From: Lentimicrobium sp.
Lineage (GTDB): Bacteria > Bacteroidota > Bacteroidia > Bacteroidales > Lentimicrobiaceae
Assembly (NCBI GenBank): GCA_019429275.1
Contig: JAHYJC010000003.1
Coordinates: forward strand, 62,001-126,000
Direction: 5' to 3'
DNA length: 64,000 bases
Shown: positions 25,103 through 34,633 of the stretch, one piece after another
Layout of the letters: every line of letters starts with the position of its first letter
Position numbering within the stretch: position 1 is the first letter of the stretch
Notes under the pieces: model-generated
What the model saw: only the letters and a program-made list of their open reading frames with translations
Told to the model about the DNA's origin: nothing
The model's database searches: none
Made by a program: the position numbers and the translations under genes

Positions 25103-26581
25103 TTGAAGAAACTTTATCTGCTTATTCTTCGTTCGTATCTCGGGCCTTTGGTTCTTACCTTTTTTATTGCCCTCTTTATTCTGGTGATGCAGTTCCTTTG
25201 GAAATACATTGACGATCTTGTGGGTAAAGGCCTTCAATGGCAGGTGATCGGGGAACTGCTTTTTTATGCTTCAACCACTTTTGTTCCCCTGGCATTGCCT
25301 CTGGCAATCCTGCTTTCATCACTTATGACTTTCGGTAATCTGGGTGAGCGCTATGAACTTGTTGCCATTAAATCGGCAGGCATTTCATTACGAACAGTAA
25401 TGAAACCACTGGTAGTGCTTTCGGTTTTCATCAGCATATTTGCTTTTTTCTTTTCAAATAATGTTTTACCAGTTACTAACCTGAAATTCAAGTCGATACT
25501 ATATGATGTAAGGCAGCAAAAACTTGCCCTGAACATAAGGGAAGGTATTTTTTACAATGGCATTGACGGATATGTTATGCGCATTGGTGAAAAGGGAAAG
25601 GATGGTGTAACCATCAGAGATATCATGATTTATGATCATACATCGCGCATGGGTAACACAACGGTTACCAAAGCCAAAAGCGGACTGATGGAGCAGAGCG
25701 AGGATGGTTCCATACTTGAACTTACCCTGTATGACGGATTTAATTACGACGAGAAAACCGGCAGAAAACATGAAACCACCCGGCCTTTTCAAAGGACTTA
25801 TTTTGGCGAGCAGTACAGGCGCTTTGATTTGTCGGAATTTGAAATGATGCGTACCAATGAGGAGTTGTTTCGGAATCATTATCAAATGCTTAACCTGAAA
25901 CAATTAGGCGCTTCAGAAGATTCGCTGCTCAGGGAAATGGATAACAGGGCAACAGGATTGAGGAGGTCGGTTGAGATAAGTTATTACTACAATAGCCAGC
26001 TTGATTCGATCAGGTATACTATATTGCCTGATACAATTGCTGTTTTAAATTCTCTTGCAGCTCTTGAAGGGCTTAGCAAGGATGATTTGGTAACCGTATA
26101 TGACCTTGCCTTTAACTCTGCCCGGAATACAAGGAGTAATGTTGAGTTTAACATTACAGATTTCAATTCCCGAATGGTTTTGCTTCGCAAGCATCAGGTT
26201 GAGTGGCACCGTAAATTCACTTTATCGATTGCCTGTCTTGTGTTGTTTTTTATAGGTGCTCCGTTGGGTGCAATTATAAGGAAAGGGGGTTTGGGCCTGC
26301 CATTGATTATTTCTGTTGTTTTTTTTGTGATCTATCACGTTATTTCAATCAGCGGCGAAAAGTCTGTAAAAGCTGAGCAAATGGAGCCCATTGTCGGAAT
26401 GTGGCTCTCCTCGGCTGTCCTATTGCCGCTCGGTGTTTTTCTCACTTATAAGGCTACAACAGATTCACCCCTTTTTGATACTGAATCCTGGCAGCGTTTC
26501 GTCAGACGTTTGTTTCTAGGCAGGAAGTCAGATATTAAACTGAAATCCCGAACTGATAATGAAGATTCTGCTGCTTTGTAA
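25103..26581 (+). CDS. LptF/LptG-family permease (lipopolysaccharide export)
   Basis: Inner-membrane subunit of the Lpt ABC transporter that lifts LPS from the inner membrane. The 492-residue protein has three transmembrane segments at the N-terminal side (about 10-35, 50-75, 97-117), a long periplasmic jellyroll region (about 120-360), and three more membrane segments near the C-terminus (about 375-395, 400-420, 435-455). The opening KLYLLILRSYLGPLVLTFFIALF and VPLALPLAILLSSLMTFGNLGERYEL are typical of YjgP/YjgQ. The periplasmic part is longer than in E. coli, as usual in Bacteroidota. TTG is used as start. The next gene overlaps by 23 bases. Confidence 0.92.
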   Translation: MKKLYLLILRSYLGPLVLTFFIALFILVMQFLWKYIDDLVGKGLQWQVIGELLFYASTTFVPLALPLAILLSSLMTFGNLGERYELVAIKSAGISLRTVMKPLVVLSVFISIFAFFFSNNVLPVTNLKFKSILYDVRQQKLALNIREGIFYNGIDGYVMRIGEKGKDGVTIRDIMIYDHTSRMGNTTVTKAKSGLMEQSEDGSILELTLYDGFNYDEKTGRKHETTRPFQRTYFGEQYRRFDLSEFEMMRTNEELFRNHYQMLNLKQLGASEDSLLREMDNRATGLRRSVEISYYYNSQLDSIRYTILPDTIAVLNSLAALEGLSKDDLVTVYDLAFNSARNTRSNVEFNITDFNSRMVLLRKHQVEWHRKFTLSIACLVLFFIGAPLGAIIRKGGLGLPLIISVVFFVIYHVISISGEKSVKAEQMEPIVGMWLSSAVLLPLGVFLTYKATTDSPLFDTESWQRFVRRLFLGRKSDIKLKSRTDNEDSAAL

Positions 26582-27761
26582 TAAACCACCCTGGCCTCCC
26601 CTCGAAGGCGGACCCATTGCTATGAATGCCATGGTAAAAGGCCTGCTACACGCCGGTCACCAGGTGAAAGTGCTTTCAGTCAATACCAACAAATACAACG
26701 TTAAGCCTGAAGATATTCCCAAGGATTATAAAAAATCCACTGGTATAGAATTGATATACATAGATCTTACCGTAAGGCTGTTGCCCGCATTGTTCAGTTT
26801 TTTGAAAAATGAATCTCATCACATTTCCCGATTTAATTCGGATGCTTTCAGGTTGGCACTGGAGAAATTATTGGCAAAAGAGAAGTTTGATATTATACAA
26901 TTTGAGACTCTTTACGTAACTCCATACATATCCCTGATCAGGGAATTTTCAGATGCAAGACTGGTGCTCAGGGCACATAATATTGAACATCTGATCTGGA
27001 AAAGGATTGCACAAAACTGCAATAATCCGCTGAAAAGGTTATATCTCAGGCAACTGGCATCTTCCCTTGAAAAATATGAGAAATCTGTGCTTACCCGGAT
27101 TGATGGCGTTGTTGCCATTACCGGAAAGGATGCTGAATACTTTAGAATTGTAAGGCCTGAACTTCCGGTAACTGATATTCCTTTTGGAATTGATGCAGAA
27201 GTGGAGGGTAGTTTGAAGAACAAATCCGCGCCGGGCAATCGGGGATTTTTTCATCTGGGCTCCATGAACTGGATGCCAAACGAAGAGGGAATCAGGTGGT
27301 TTTTGCTGAAAGTGTGGCCAGGTATTTATTCAAAGAACCCAGAGCTTACATTTTCGCTTGCAGGCAGGGCAATGCCACTTTGGATTAAAAAATTGAAAAT
27401 GCCCGGAATAATTGTTGATGGAGAAGTGCCCGATGCCTGTGAATATATGGAAAATCATGGGGCAATGATTGTGCCTCTGTTTTCGGGCAGTGGAATCAGA
27501 ATAAAAATAATCGAGGGCATGCTGGCCGGGAAAGCCATAATTACCACCCCAATTGGCGCTGAAGGTATAAACTATACTGCGGGAAAAAATCTGTTGATTG
27601 CCCGCAATGAAAGTGAGTTTGCTGAAGCTGTTGAATTTATTGCCAGCCATGACGAAGAAGCCACAAAAATTGGCCGCGCCGCGCGCGAATTGGTTCTAAA
27701 GGAGCACAACAATACACTGCTTATGGCAAAACTCGGCGATTTTTATAACACTTTGCGCTGA
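26559..27761 (+). CDS. Family 4 glycosyltransferase
   Basis: Cytoplasmic or membrane-peripheral sugar transferase, GT-B fold. In its 400 residues: N-terminal acceptor domain with NKPPWPPLEGGPIAMNAMVKGL, central LRAHNIEHLIWKR, and the C-terminal nucleotide-sugar domain with GSMNWMPNEEGIRWFL and SGSGIRIKIIEGMLAGKAIITT, which holds the conserved Glu. The ATG lies within the last 23 bases of the LptF/G gene, so translation is coupled. This link to LPS export suggests a role in surface polysaccharide or LPS assembly. The donor sugar is unknown. Confidence 0.9.
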   Translation: MKILLLCNKPPWPPLEGGPIAMNAMVKGLLHAGHQVKVLSVNTNKYNVKPEDIPKDYKKSTGIELIYIDLTVRLLPALFSFLKNESHHISRFNSDAFRLALEKLLAKEKFDIIQFETLYVTPYISLIREFSDARLVLRAHNIEHLIWKRIAQNCNNPLKRLYLRQLASSLEKYEKSVLTRIDGVVAITGKDAEYFRIVRPELPVTDIPFGIDAEVEGSLKNKSAPGNRGFFHLGSMNWMPNEEGIRWFLLKVWPGIYSKNPELTFSLAGRAMPLWIKKLKMPGIIVDGEVPDACEYMENHGAMIVPLFSGSGIRIKIIEGMLAGKAIITTPIGAEGINYTAGKNLLIARNESEFAEAVEFIASHDEEATKIGRAARELVLKEHNNTLLMAKLGDFYNTLR

Positions 27762-27781
27762 ATCTTATTTTTGTACCTTTG
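27752..27781 (+). promoter_or_regulatory. Bacteroidota promoter TTTG-N18-TACCTTTG
   Basis: -33 box TTTG (27752-27755) and -7 box TACCTTTG (27774-27781), 18-base spacer. It starts inside the last codons of the upstream glycosyltransferase and gives the next gene its own transcript with a leader of about 130 bases. Confidence 0.75.
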
Positions 27782-27921
27782 TCAGGCTGGGCAGCGCATG
27801 TGCTCCAGTGCGTTTCCATGAGAAACTGTAGATAAATTGATTTCGTTACACCCGGAATAATCAGTTAGCGGACTGGTTGTTTTATATAAGCAAGATAAGC
27901 AAAGGGTAAATTATTGCAGGC

Positions 27922-29082
27922 ATGAGGCTACTGGTAATACTTCCACGATTTCCGTACCCTATTGAAAAAGGGGATAAGCTCAGGGCATATCATCAATTGC
28001 GCATATTGTCGCAATATCATCAGATTCATCTTGTTGCCATCAGCCATCAGAAAATTGAAGCAAAAGATCTGGAAAAGGTCAGGCGTTTCTGCAAAACAGT
28101 TGAAGTAGTCAGAATTGGATGGATATCTGTGGCTTATAACCTTTTAAAGGTATTTTTTCAGGGTTTGCCATTTCAGGTTGGATATTACTATTCTGCGAAA
28201 GCTCAGAAAAGGGTTGATAAAGCGGTTGAGAATTTTAAACCCGAGCATATTTATTGCCAGTTACTGCGCACTGCTGCGTATGGTCATCGTTACAATATTC
28301 CTGCAACCATTGATTACCAGGATGTTTTTTCAAAAGGCATTGAGCGCCGCATTCCAGGGGTGAAAGGTATAATGAAGTGGTTGCTTGGAATGGAATACAA
28401 ACGATTGCTCAGCTATGAGCATTGGGTATTCGAACATTTCAGTAATAAAACCATCATTTCAGAGCCAGACCGTGACTGTATTCCACATCCAAAGCGTGAT
28501 CAAATAGTTATTGTACCCAATGGAGTGGATCATTCTTTTTTCAAGCCCATGTCGATACCGGTTGGCCATGATCTGGTTTTTACCGGGAATATGGGATATC
28601 CTCCAAATATCAATTGTGCAGAATATCTTGCAAAAAAAGTGCTCCCGATCGTTCGGAAAAAAATGCCTGAAGTAAAACTCTTAATTGCCGGTGCAACACC
28701 GCATCAAAAGGTAAAATCTCTTGCTTCGGAACATATTACAGTAACAGGATGGGTTGATGATATAAGAGAGTGTTATGCCGGCGCAAGGATTTTTCTGGCG
28801 CCAATGCAGTTGGGTACAGGACTTCAGAATAAATTGCTTGAAGCCATGTCGATGAAAATGCCCTGCATCACATCATCCTTGTGTAACTCTGCATTAAAGG
28901 CTGCCCCGGGAATAGAAATACTTATCGGTGATAGCCCCAAACAAGTAGCGGATCATATTATTTCGTTACTAAATGACTCTGCGTTAAGTGATAAGATTGC
29001 AACAGCCGGGTATGATTTTGTGCACCGGAAATACAGCTGGGAAGGCGCAACCAAAGAATTGTTGCGGGTTATCGGCAACTAG
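27922..29082 (+). CDS. Family 4 glycosyltransferase (Stp1-like type)
   Basis: A 386-residue GT-B sugar transferase. The opening LLVILPRFPYPIEKGDKLRAYHQ and the middle VIVPNGVDHSFF, DLVFTGNMGYPPNINCAEYLAKKV and TGLQNKLLEAMSMKMPCITSS resemble the TIGR03087-like transferases found with exopolysaccharide or exosortase loci. No exosortase is in this window, so only the general family is claimed. It belongs with the preceding transferase in theme, but has its own promoter (27752-27781). Substrate unknown. Confidence 0.88.
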   Translation: MRLLVILPRFPYPIEKGDKLRAYHQLRILSQYHQIHLVAISHQKIEAKDLEKVRRFCKTVEVVRIGWISVAYNLLKVFFQGLPFQVGYYYSAKAQKRVDKAVENFKPEHIYCQLLRTAAYGHRYNIPATIDYQDVFSKGIERRIPGVKGIMKWLLGMEYKRLLSYEHWVFEHFSNKTIISEPDRDCIPHPKRDQIVIVPNGVDHSFFKPMSIPVGHDLVFTGNMGYPPNINCAEYLAKKVLPIVRKKMPEVKLLIAGATPHQKVKSLASEHITVTGWVDDIRECYAGARIFLAPMQLGTGLQNKLLEAMSMKMPCITSSLCNSALKAAPGIEILIGDSPKQVADHIISLLNDSALSDKIATAGYDFVHRKYSWEGATKELLRVIGN

Positions 29083-29260
29083 CTGCCACATAACGCTGGA
29101 GAAATGCAATAAATTCATCTCCTTAAAGTTTTTGAAAAGATGCTGAAATCCATTGCCCGAAACCATTTGAGAAATGAAGCAAAATGCAGTATTTTTTTTT
29201 ATTTGTTTTTGGGGATTACGTTCCCCTTAAAACATGATTAACATGTACAATTAATAAAAA

Positions 29261-31429
29261 ATGAGAAGCTTGAGTTTAACCGGATTGCTGTTTTTGTTTC
29301 TATTCTGTATTTATCAAAATTCATTGGGCAATGAATCTGGTGCTGATAAATTGCTGAGCAAGGAACAAAAGCAGAAGTTTGATGAACTTTCGAAAAAATC
29401 TTTCGAATTTCCTGATTCGGCGATCTCGGAAGCTGAGCCTTTGCTTCAGCAATATAAAGGTTCTGACCAGAAACAGATTAGGGCAAGATTGTTGAAAATA
29501 CTCGGAAGTTCGCATATGAATCTTTCGAATAACCGACAGGCATTGGAATATTATGAGCAGGCTCTTTTTATTTATCGTGAATTGGATATGAAAGGTGAAG
29601 CTGGAGCAGTGCTTAATAATATCGGGATTATCCGCGAAGAACAAGGCGATTTCAGCGGAGCATTGAAAAGATACATGGAATCCGAAGCAATTTCAATTGA
29701 GGTTTCCAACGATGCTTTGCTTTCATTGTCATATACCAACATCGGAAATATCTATTACACAATGGGTCGTTTCGATAAAGCGTTGCATTTCCTAACGCTT
29801 TCTCTCAGGTTAAATGAAAAATTAACGGATAGCGTTGGAATTTCAAAGGCCTATAATAATATTGGCAATGTTTATCTTAGCCTGAAGGATTATGATCAGG
29901 CGCTTATATACTACAACAACGCTCTGCGGATAAACAAAAGTCTGAACCGTTTGGGAGGTTTATCAATAAGCTACAGTAATCTTGGACTTGTTTATGAATG
30001 GAAGGGTGACTATGGAAAGGCACTGGAATTTAACAGGTTGTCAAATGAATTATCGCGCAAGAATAACGATAAGGAAGGGATAATTCACAGTCTGATGAAT
30101 ACGGGAAATATTCATCTACTTCGAAAAGAATTCAATCAGGCAACCATTGCATTAATGGAGGCAGAGCGGGTATCAAACAATCATACGAACGGATTTTTAA
30201 AAGCAAGTGTTGCTGCACGACTTGGTCAGTTAAAGCATGAGCAGGGAGAATTTGATGAATCTATTTCCTATTTTAAAGAAGCACTGACTTTCGCAAACCG
30301 TATCAACTCATTCTCCATGCTGATTGATATATATAAAGGCATGGCAGAAGCATGGCAAGGGAAAGGCGATTACAAAAGGGCATATGAGATGTTGATACTT
30401 CATATTGCTGCTTCTGACAGTATTTACAATCAGGAAAACAACGAAAGACTTAATATGCTGCGCGTTAGTTTTGAATCGGAGAATAGCGAGCGCGACAATC
30501 AGTTGCTGAAGCAGCAGTATATATACAGCCAGCTTGCGCTGAGCAGACATCAAACCATTCGCAATTTTTTAATAATCATTTCTGCGATTGTTATTGTATT
30601 CTCCCTCTTCCTTTATAATTTATATCAATCGAAGAATAAGAAGAATAGGTTGCTTGCAGAGCGCAATATGCAAATCAACAGGCAAAAGGATGAATTAAAC
30701 CAGCTTTATAAAGAGCAATTTAAACTTAACGAAACGAAAAATAAATTTTTCAGCATTGTAGCTCACGATCTGAAATCGCCGTTTCAAACCATACTCGGAT
30801 TCTCGGAATTGCTGAGTTTCGAGTATGAAGATCTTACAGACCAACAGAGAAAGGATTCAGCCATCAACATAATGAAGGTTTCGAGAGAAACATTCAGATT
30901 GATAGAGAACCTGCTGGAATGGGGGAGAGCCCAGACGGGCTCCACCAGGGCTACATTTAAACTGTTTAATGTGAAGGATCTGGTATTGAAAACTGTGCCT
31001 GTTTTCACCCCTCAACTGGAAAAGAAACACCTGAAAATTGCTTATAATCTCCCCGATTCTCTTCAAGGATGGGCCGATCCTGATATGATTATGGCAGTTC
31101 TCAGAAACATTATTTCCAATGCCATAAAATTTTCTCCGGTTCAGTCTGAGATCAGGATCAGCGCTGAATTCATTGATGACATGGTGCATATTTCAATTGC
31201 TGATTCAGGAGCAGGCATACCCGACGAGATAAAAGAAAAACTCTTTACACTCGATCCGATTGTTCAACGTGCAGGGACAATGGGCGAAAGAGGAACCGGC
31301 CTTGGCCTTACATTGTGTATGGAGTTTATGGAATTAAATCAGGGTAATATTGAGGTTAAGAATGCACCGGGCAGTGGCAGTGTGTTTACAGTTGTGCTTC
31401 AGTCTGACAAAAGTCGCCCCGGTAAATAA
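29261..31429 (+). CDS. TPR-containing sensor histidine kinase
   Basis: Membrane histidine kinase, 722 residues. Order: signal peptide (MRSLSLTGLLFLFLFCIY), periplasmic TPR array (about 75-400; repeated NIGNIYYTMGRFDKALHF-type units), one transmembrane segment (about 430-450), coiled-coil linker, DHp domain with the phospho-acceptor His502 in VAHDLKSPFQ, and HATPase domain with N box (NIISNAIKFSP), DSGAGIPDE and GERGTGLGLTL. The TPRs probably sense a periplasmic or envelope protein. No response regulator is adjacent, so it is an orphan. A short inverted repeat ACATG-ATTAA-CATGT (29232-29246) precedes the start and could be an operator. Confidence 0.94.
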   Translation: MRSLSLTGLLFLFLFCIYQNSLGNESGADKLLSKEQKQKFDELSKKSFEFPDSAISEAEPLLQQYKGSDQKQIRARLLKILGSSHMNLSNNRQALEYYEQALFIYRELDMKGEAGAVLNNIGIIREEQGDFSGALKRYMESEAISIEVSNDALLSLSYTNIGNIYYTMGRFDKALHFLTLSLRLNEKLTDSVGISKAYNNIGNVYLSLKDYDQALIYYNNALRINKSLNRLGGLSISYSNLGLVYEWKGDYGKALEFNRLSNELSRKNNDKEGIIHSLMNTGNIHLLRKEFNQATIALMEAERVSNNHTNGFLKASVAARLGQLKHEQGEFDESISYFKEALTFANRINSFSMLIDIYKGMAEAWQGKGDYKRAYEMLILHIAASDSIYNQENNERLNMLRVSFESENSERDNQLLKQQYIYSQLALSRHQTIRNFLIIISAIVIVFSLFLYNLYQSKNKKNRLLAERNMQINRQKDELNQLYKEQFKLNETKNKFFSIVAHDLKSPFQTILGFSELLSFEYEDLTDQQRKDSAINIMKVSRETFRLIENLLEWGRAQTGSTRATFKLFNVKDLVLKTVPVFTPQLEKKHLKIAYNLPDSLQGWADPDMIMAVLRNIISNAIKFSPVQSEIRISAEFIDDMVHISIADSGAGIPDEIKEKLFTLDPIVQRAGTMGERGTGLGLTLCMEFMELNQGNIEVKNAPGSGSVFTVVLQSDKSRPGK

Positions 31430-31466
31430 TCTTTTCATGAGTTTTTCTCAACATTTATAACGGCTG

Positions 31467-31497
31467 TTTGTTAATCAGGCCAGTATCTATATTTTTG
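31467..31497 (+). promoter_or_regulatory. Bacteroidota promoter TTTG-N19-TATTTTTG
   Basis: -33 box at 31467-31470 and -7 box at 31490-31497, upstream of the ACP phosphodiesterase-like gene. Confidence 0.75.
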
Positions 31498-31549
31498 ACA
31501 GTTTGCTTATACTTCAATCATTTTTAAGAATCAGGCAGCAAAAGCATTC

Positions 31550-32137
31550 ATGAATTTTCTGGCACACTTGTACTTAAGCGGCGATGATGAAGAAATTTCG
31601 GTCGGAAATTTTATTGCCGATCATGTGAAAGGAAGAGCCATAAACGGTTTTAGCCCCGATATTCAGCGCGGCATAAGGTTTCATCGTTCCATAGACCAGT
31701 TTACTGATTCAAATGCATACATCAGAGAGGCTGTCGAAAAGCTTCGTCCGGGATACAACAAGTATGCAGGTGTGGTCATGGATATGTATTCCGATCATTT
31801 TCTTGCAGCAAACTGGTCAAAGTGGTCAGATGTTACAATTTTTGACTACACATTATCGCGTTATACCCTTTTAATGAATCATTATGAAGTGCTTCCTCCC
31901 CGCACCCAATTTATGCTTCAGTATATGATTAAAGATGACTGGTTGAGCGCATATGCCGAAATTGATGGTATTGGCATGGCGTTGAAAGGGATGTCAGGAA
32001 GAACCAGTTTCATATCAAATATGGAAAAGGCCGCCAATGAACTGAGGACAGATTACGACTTTTACCACAATCTTTTTGAATTGTTTTTTCCTGAAATGAT
32101 TGCATTTTGCAAGAATTATCTGAACGGGGAAAAATAA
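31550..32137 (+). CDS. Acyl-carrier-protein phosphodiesterase-like (AcpH/DUF479 family)
   Basis: The 195-residue protein matches the AcpH family, which removes 4'-phosphopantetheine from acyl carrier protein in E. coli. Visible: opening MNFLAHLYLSG, VGNFIADHVKG (conserved Asp/His), IRFHRSIDQFTDSN, and YAGVVMDMYSDHFLA (about 80-94), the metal-coordinating HD-like set. Length and motifs are normal for the family. It has its own promoter and shares a bidirectional terminator with the convergent gdhA. Biochemical assignment rests on the E. coli homologue. Confidence 0.88.
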   Translation: MNFLAHLYLSGDDEEISVGNFIADHVKGRAINGFSPDIQRGIRFHRSIDQFTDSNAYIREAVEKLRPGYNKYAGVVMDMYSDHFLAANWSKWSDVTIFDYTLSRYTLLMNHYEVLPPRTQFMLQYMIKDDWLSAYAEIDGIGMALKGMSGRTSFISNMEKAANELRTDYDFYHNLFELFFPEMIAFCKNYLNGEK

Positions 32138-32160
32138 AAAGCTCCGTTTCCGAAGCTTTT
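32137..32160. terminator. Bidirectional terminator between the AcpH-like gene and gdhA
   Basis: Arms AAAAGCTCCG and CGAAGCTTTT with one mismatch and a TTTC loop, starting at the last base of the plus-strand stop codon; the convergent gdhA stops at 32184. Confidence 0.7.
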
Positions 32161-32183
32161 CCATGAACAAAAAGTGCTTTCAG

Positions 32184-33536
32184 TTAAACCAGACCCTGAG
32201 CGATCATGGCATCGGCAACCTTAACAAATCCGCCAATATTGGCACCATTCACATAGTTGATAAACCCGTCAGCATCTTTTCCGTGTTTAACGCAGGTTTC
32301 GTGAATGTCGCGCATAATCTGGTGCAGTTTGGCATCTACTTCTTCCCTCGACCACGACAAACGCATGGAATTCTGGGTCATTTCAAGTCCTGATACTGAG
32401 ACACCACCTGCATTGGCAGCTTTTCCGGGTCCGTAGAGGATTTTATTGTTCAAATAGATTTCAACAGCATCAGGGGTCGATGGCATATTGGCGCCTTCCG
32501 AAACTACGTAGCATCCATTGGCTATCAGCATTTTTGCATCTTCTGCATTGATCTCATTTTGGGTAGCACATGGCAAAGCTACATCGCATTTGATACCCCA
32601 AGGTCTTTTGCCTTCGTAATATTCGCAGCCGAATTTATCGGCATATTCTTTAATCCTGCCACGTTTAACATTTTTCAGGTTTTGAACATAGGCGAGTTTT
32701 TCTGCATCTATCCCTTTGGGATCGTGAATAAAACCGGCAGAGTCGGACATGGTCACAACTTTGCCACCAAGTTGGGTTACTTTTTCAACAGCATATTGTG
32801 CCACATTTCCTGAACCAGAGATGAGTACAGTCTTACCTTTCAGGCTGTCTTTCCTGGTTTTCAGCATTTCTTCGGCAAAGTATGTGGTTCCATAACCGGT
32901 TGCTTCGGGCCTGATCAGGCTTCCACCCCATTCGCGGCCTTTGCCGGTCAAAACCCCGGTAAACTCATTGCGCAGGCGTTTGTATTGTCCAAACAGAAAT
33001 CCGATTTCACGTCCGCCCACACCTATATCTCCGGCAGGAACGTCAGTATCCGGCCCAATGTGGCGAAAGAGCTCGGTCATGAAACTCTGGGTAAATTTCA
33101 TCACTTCATTATCCGATTTTCCTTTTGGGTCAAAATCACTACCACCTTTTCCGCCGCCCATAGGCAGGGTAGTCAGGCTATTTTTAAAAACCTGCTCAAA
33201 TGCAAGGAATTTCAGGATGCCAAGGTTAACCGTCGGGTGAAATCTTAAACCACCTTTATATGGCCCAATAGCGCTATTCATTTCAATGCGATACCCACGG
33301 TTGACCTGAACTTCACCTTTGTCGTCAAGCCAGGGAACCCTGAAGATGATTGTCCTCTCGGGTTCAGCAAGGCGCTCGAGTATTTTAGCGTCCTTGTACT
33401 TTGGATGCTCCTCAATATAAGGAATCAACGATTCAACAACCTCGTGAACTGCCTGGTGGAACTCAATCTCGCCCGGGTTTCTGGCAATGATTTTAGCCAT
33501 AAAATCATTTACCATCTGATTAAATACATTTGCCAT
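32184..33536 (-). CDS. gdhA: NADP-type glutamate dehydrogenase
   Basis: Cytoplasmic enzyme interconverting glutamate and 2-oxoglutarate plus ammonia. The 450-residue length is that of the hexameric class. Visible: PYKGGLRFHPTVN and LTTLPMGGGKGGSDFDPKGKS (glutamate-binding and catalytic Lys region, about 90-145), the PAGDIGVGGREIGFL motif, and the Rossmann fingerprint VLISGSGNVAQYA near residue 235. The family motifs fit the assimilatory NADP(H) type, but cofactor cannot be proven by eye. In an amino-acid-degrading anaerobe it could link ammonia from the ammonia-lyases to glutamate. Single gene; the 283 bases upstream hold no clear element. Confidence 0.95.
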   Translation of the reverse strand: MANVFNQMVNDFMAKIIARNPGEIEFHQAVHEVVESLIPYIEEHPKYKDAKILERLAEPERTIIFRVPWLDDKGEVQVNRGYRIEMNSAIGPYKGGLRFHPTVNLGILKFLAFEQVFKNSLTTLPMGGGKGGSDFDPKGKSDNEVMKFTQSFMTELFRHIGPDTDVPAGDIGVGGREIGFLFGQYKRLRNEFTGVLTGKGREWGGSLIRPEATGYGTTYFAEEMLKTRKDSLKGKTVLISGSGNVAQYAVEKVTQLGGKVVTMSDSAGFIHDPKGIDAEKLAYVQNLKNVKRGRIKEYADKFGCEYYEGKRPWGIKCDVALPCATQNEINAEDAKMLIANGCYVVSEGANMPSTPDAVEIYLNNKILYGPGKAANAGGVSVSGLEMTQNSMRLSWSREEVDAKLHQIMRDIHETCVKHGKDADGFINYVNGANIGGFVKVADAMIAQGLV

Positions 33537-33819
33537 AGGATTAAATATTTAAAATTAAGTGTTAATTGAGTGATTAGATACTTCAATATTATAAAAACAT
33601 TATCAATCCAAGTGCATCGAAATGCTTGTTTTATCAGTCATTATAGCTAAATTCAGTATTTTACGCAAGAATGGTAAGTGATTTTCGCAGAAAGGGAAAT
33701 GCATTAATGAAAAGATCGGTAATCAAGGATTTCAGAGTACCGGCATCATTTGATTTCTGAATTTTTACATTTCCGGAAAACAGGTCGATTTTCGCTATTG
33801 AGTTAGCCAGCCCGGACGG

Positions 33820-34479
33820 CTATATTTCAATCAGGTTGTTTCTGATTGCAAATTTTACCATATCAACCGTAGTTTTCAGGTTGATTTTGCGCATGATGTT
33901 GTTTTTATGCGATTCGATGGTACGTATGCTCACAAAAAGTTTGTCGGCAATTTCCTGGTTGGTATAGCTTTCGGCATAAAGTTTCAGCACTTCCATTTCG
34001 CGTTCACTAAGCACACCCATGGGTTGGTTTCTGTGAAAATGTTTCTCATAAGGCTGGTTCATGTAGCGTTTCAGAATGATCTCCGATATGGATTTGCTGT
34101 AATAATCAAACCCATTTCTTACGGTCAGAATCGATTCGATAAGTTCATTTCTGTCGGCATCTTTGCTCAGGAAACCTTTAGCTCCGGCTTTGAGTGTGCG
34201 AAGTATAAAACTTTCCTGGGTAATCATTGCCAGTATAAGGATTTTGATCTGAGGATGTTCTCTTTGAATTACCCTGATCATTTCAATATCATGGTCGCCG
34301 GGTTCATAACAACTCAAAAGAACAACATGAATGGGCAAGATTCTGAGTTTAATCAATAGCTCAGAAAGGTTTCTTACACAACCCATCACTGTAATGTCGC
34401 GGGAATCATCAAGCATAGCTTTGATGCCTTCGCAAACAATGCGATGGTCATCAACCAGAATGAGTTCAACTTTATTCAC
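33820..34479 (-). CDS. NarL/LuxR-type response regulator with degenerate receiver
   Basis: Transcription factor of 219 residues with a GTG start. N-terminal receiver-like domain (1-120) keeps the acidic pair in LVDDHRIV and the conserved Lys in GFLSKDAD, but the phospho-acceptor Asp of the usual VLLDxxxPG is replaced by Ser56 in VVLLSCYEPG. The C-terminal LuxR helix-turn-helix is intact (LSEREMEVLKLYAE ... TNQEIADKLFVSIRTIESHKNNI). It is therefore likely to work without phosphorylation at that site, or through another residue. It is divergent from the sensor/PEP-synthase-like fusion, 154 bases away, suggesting shared control. Confidence 0.9.
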   Translation of the reverse strand: MNKVELILVDDHRIVCEGIKAMLDDSRDITVMGCVRNLSELLIKLRILPIHVVLLSCYEPGDHDIEMIRVIQREHPQIKILILAMITQESFILRTLKAGAKGFLSKDADRNELIESILTVRNGFDYYSKSISEIILKRYMNQPYEKHFHRNQPMGVLSEREMEVLKLYAESYTNQEIADKLFVSIRTIESHKNNIMRKINLKTTVDMVKFAIRNNLIEI

Positions 34480-34633
34480 TTAGTTTAGGTCTTAACCAGA
34501 TGACGAAATTATAATAATTTGATGAAAACTCTGTGCTGTTGCAAAACTTTATCAGGATTCAATAAGTTTTATTTTCCTGAGATTTGATAAAAGTCTGAAT
34601 TGTTTAATTTAGTACTTTGTAATCCATCCTTCA

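Noticed and set aside
27782-27921. tRNA or small RNA in the gap between glycosyltransferases
   Set aside because: Checked for a cloverleaf and TTCRA arm; none. The gap is explained as the leader of the second gene.
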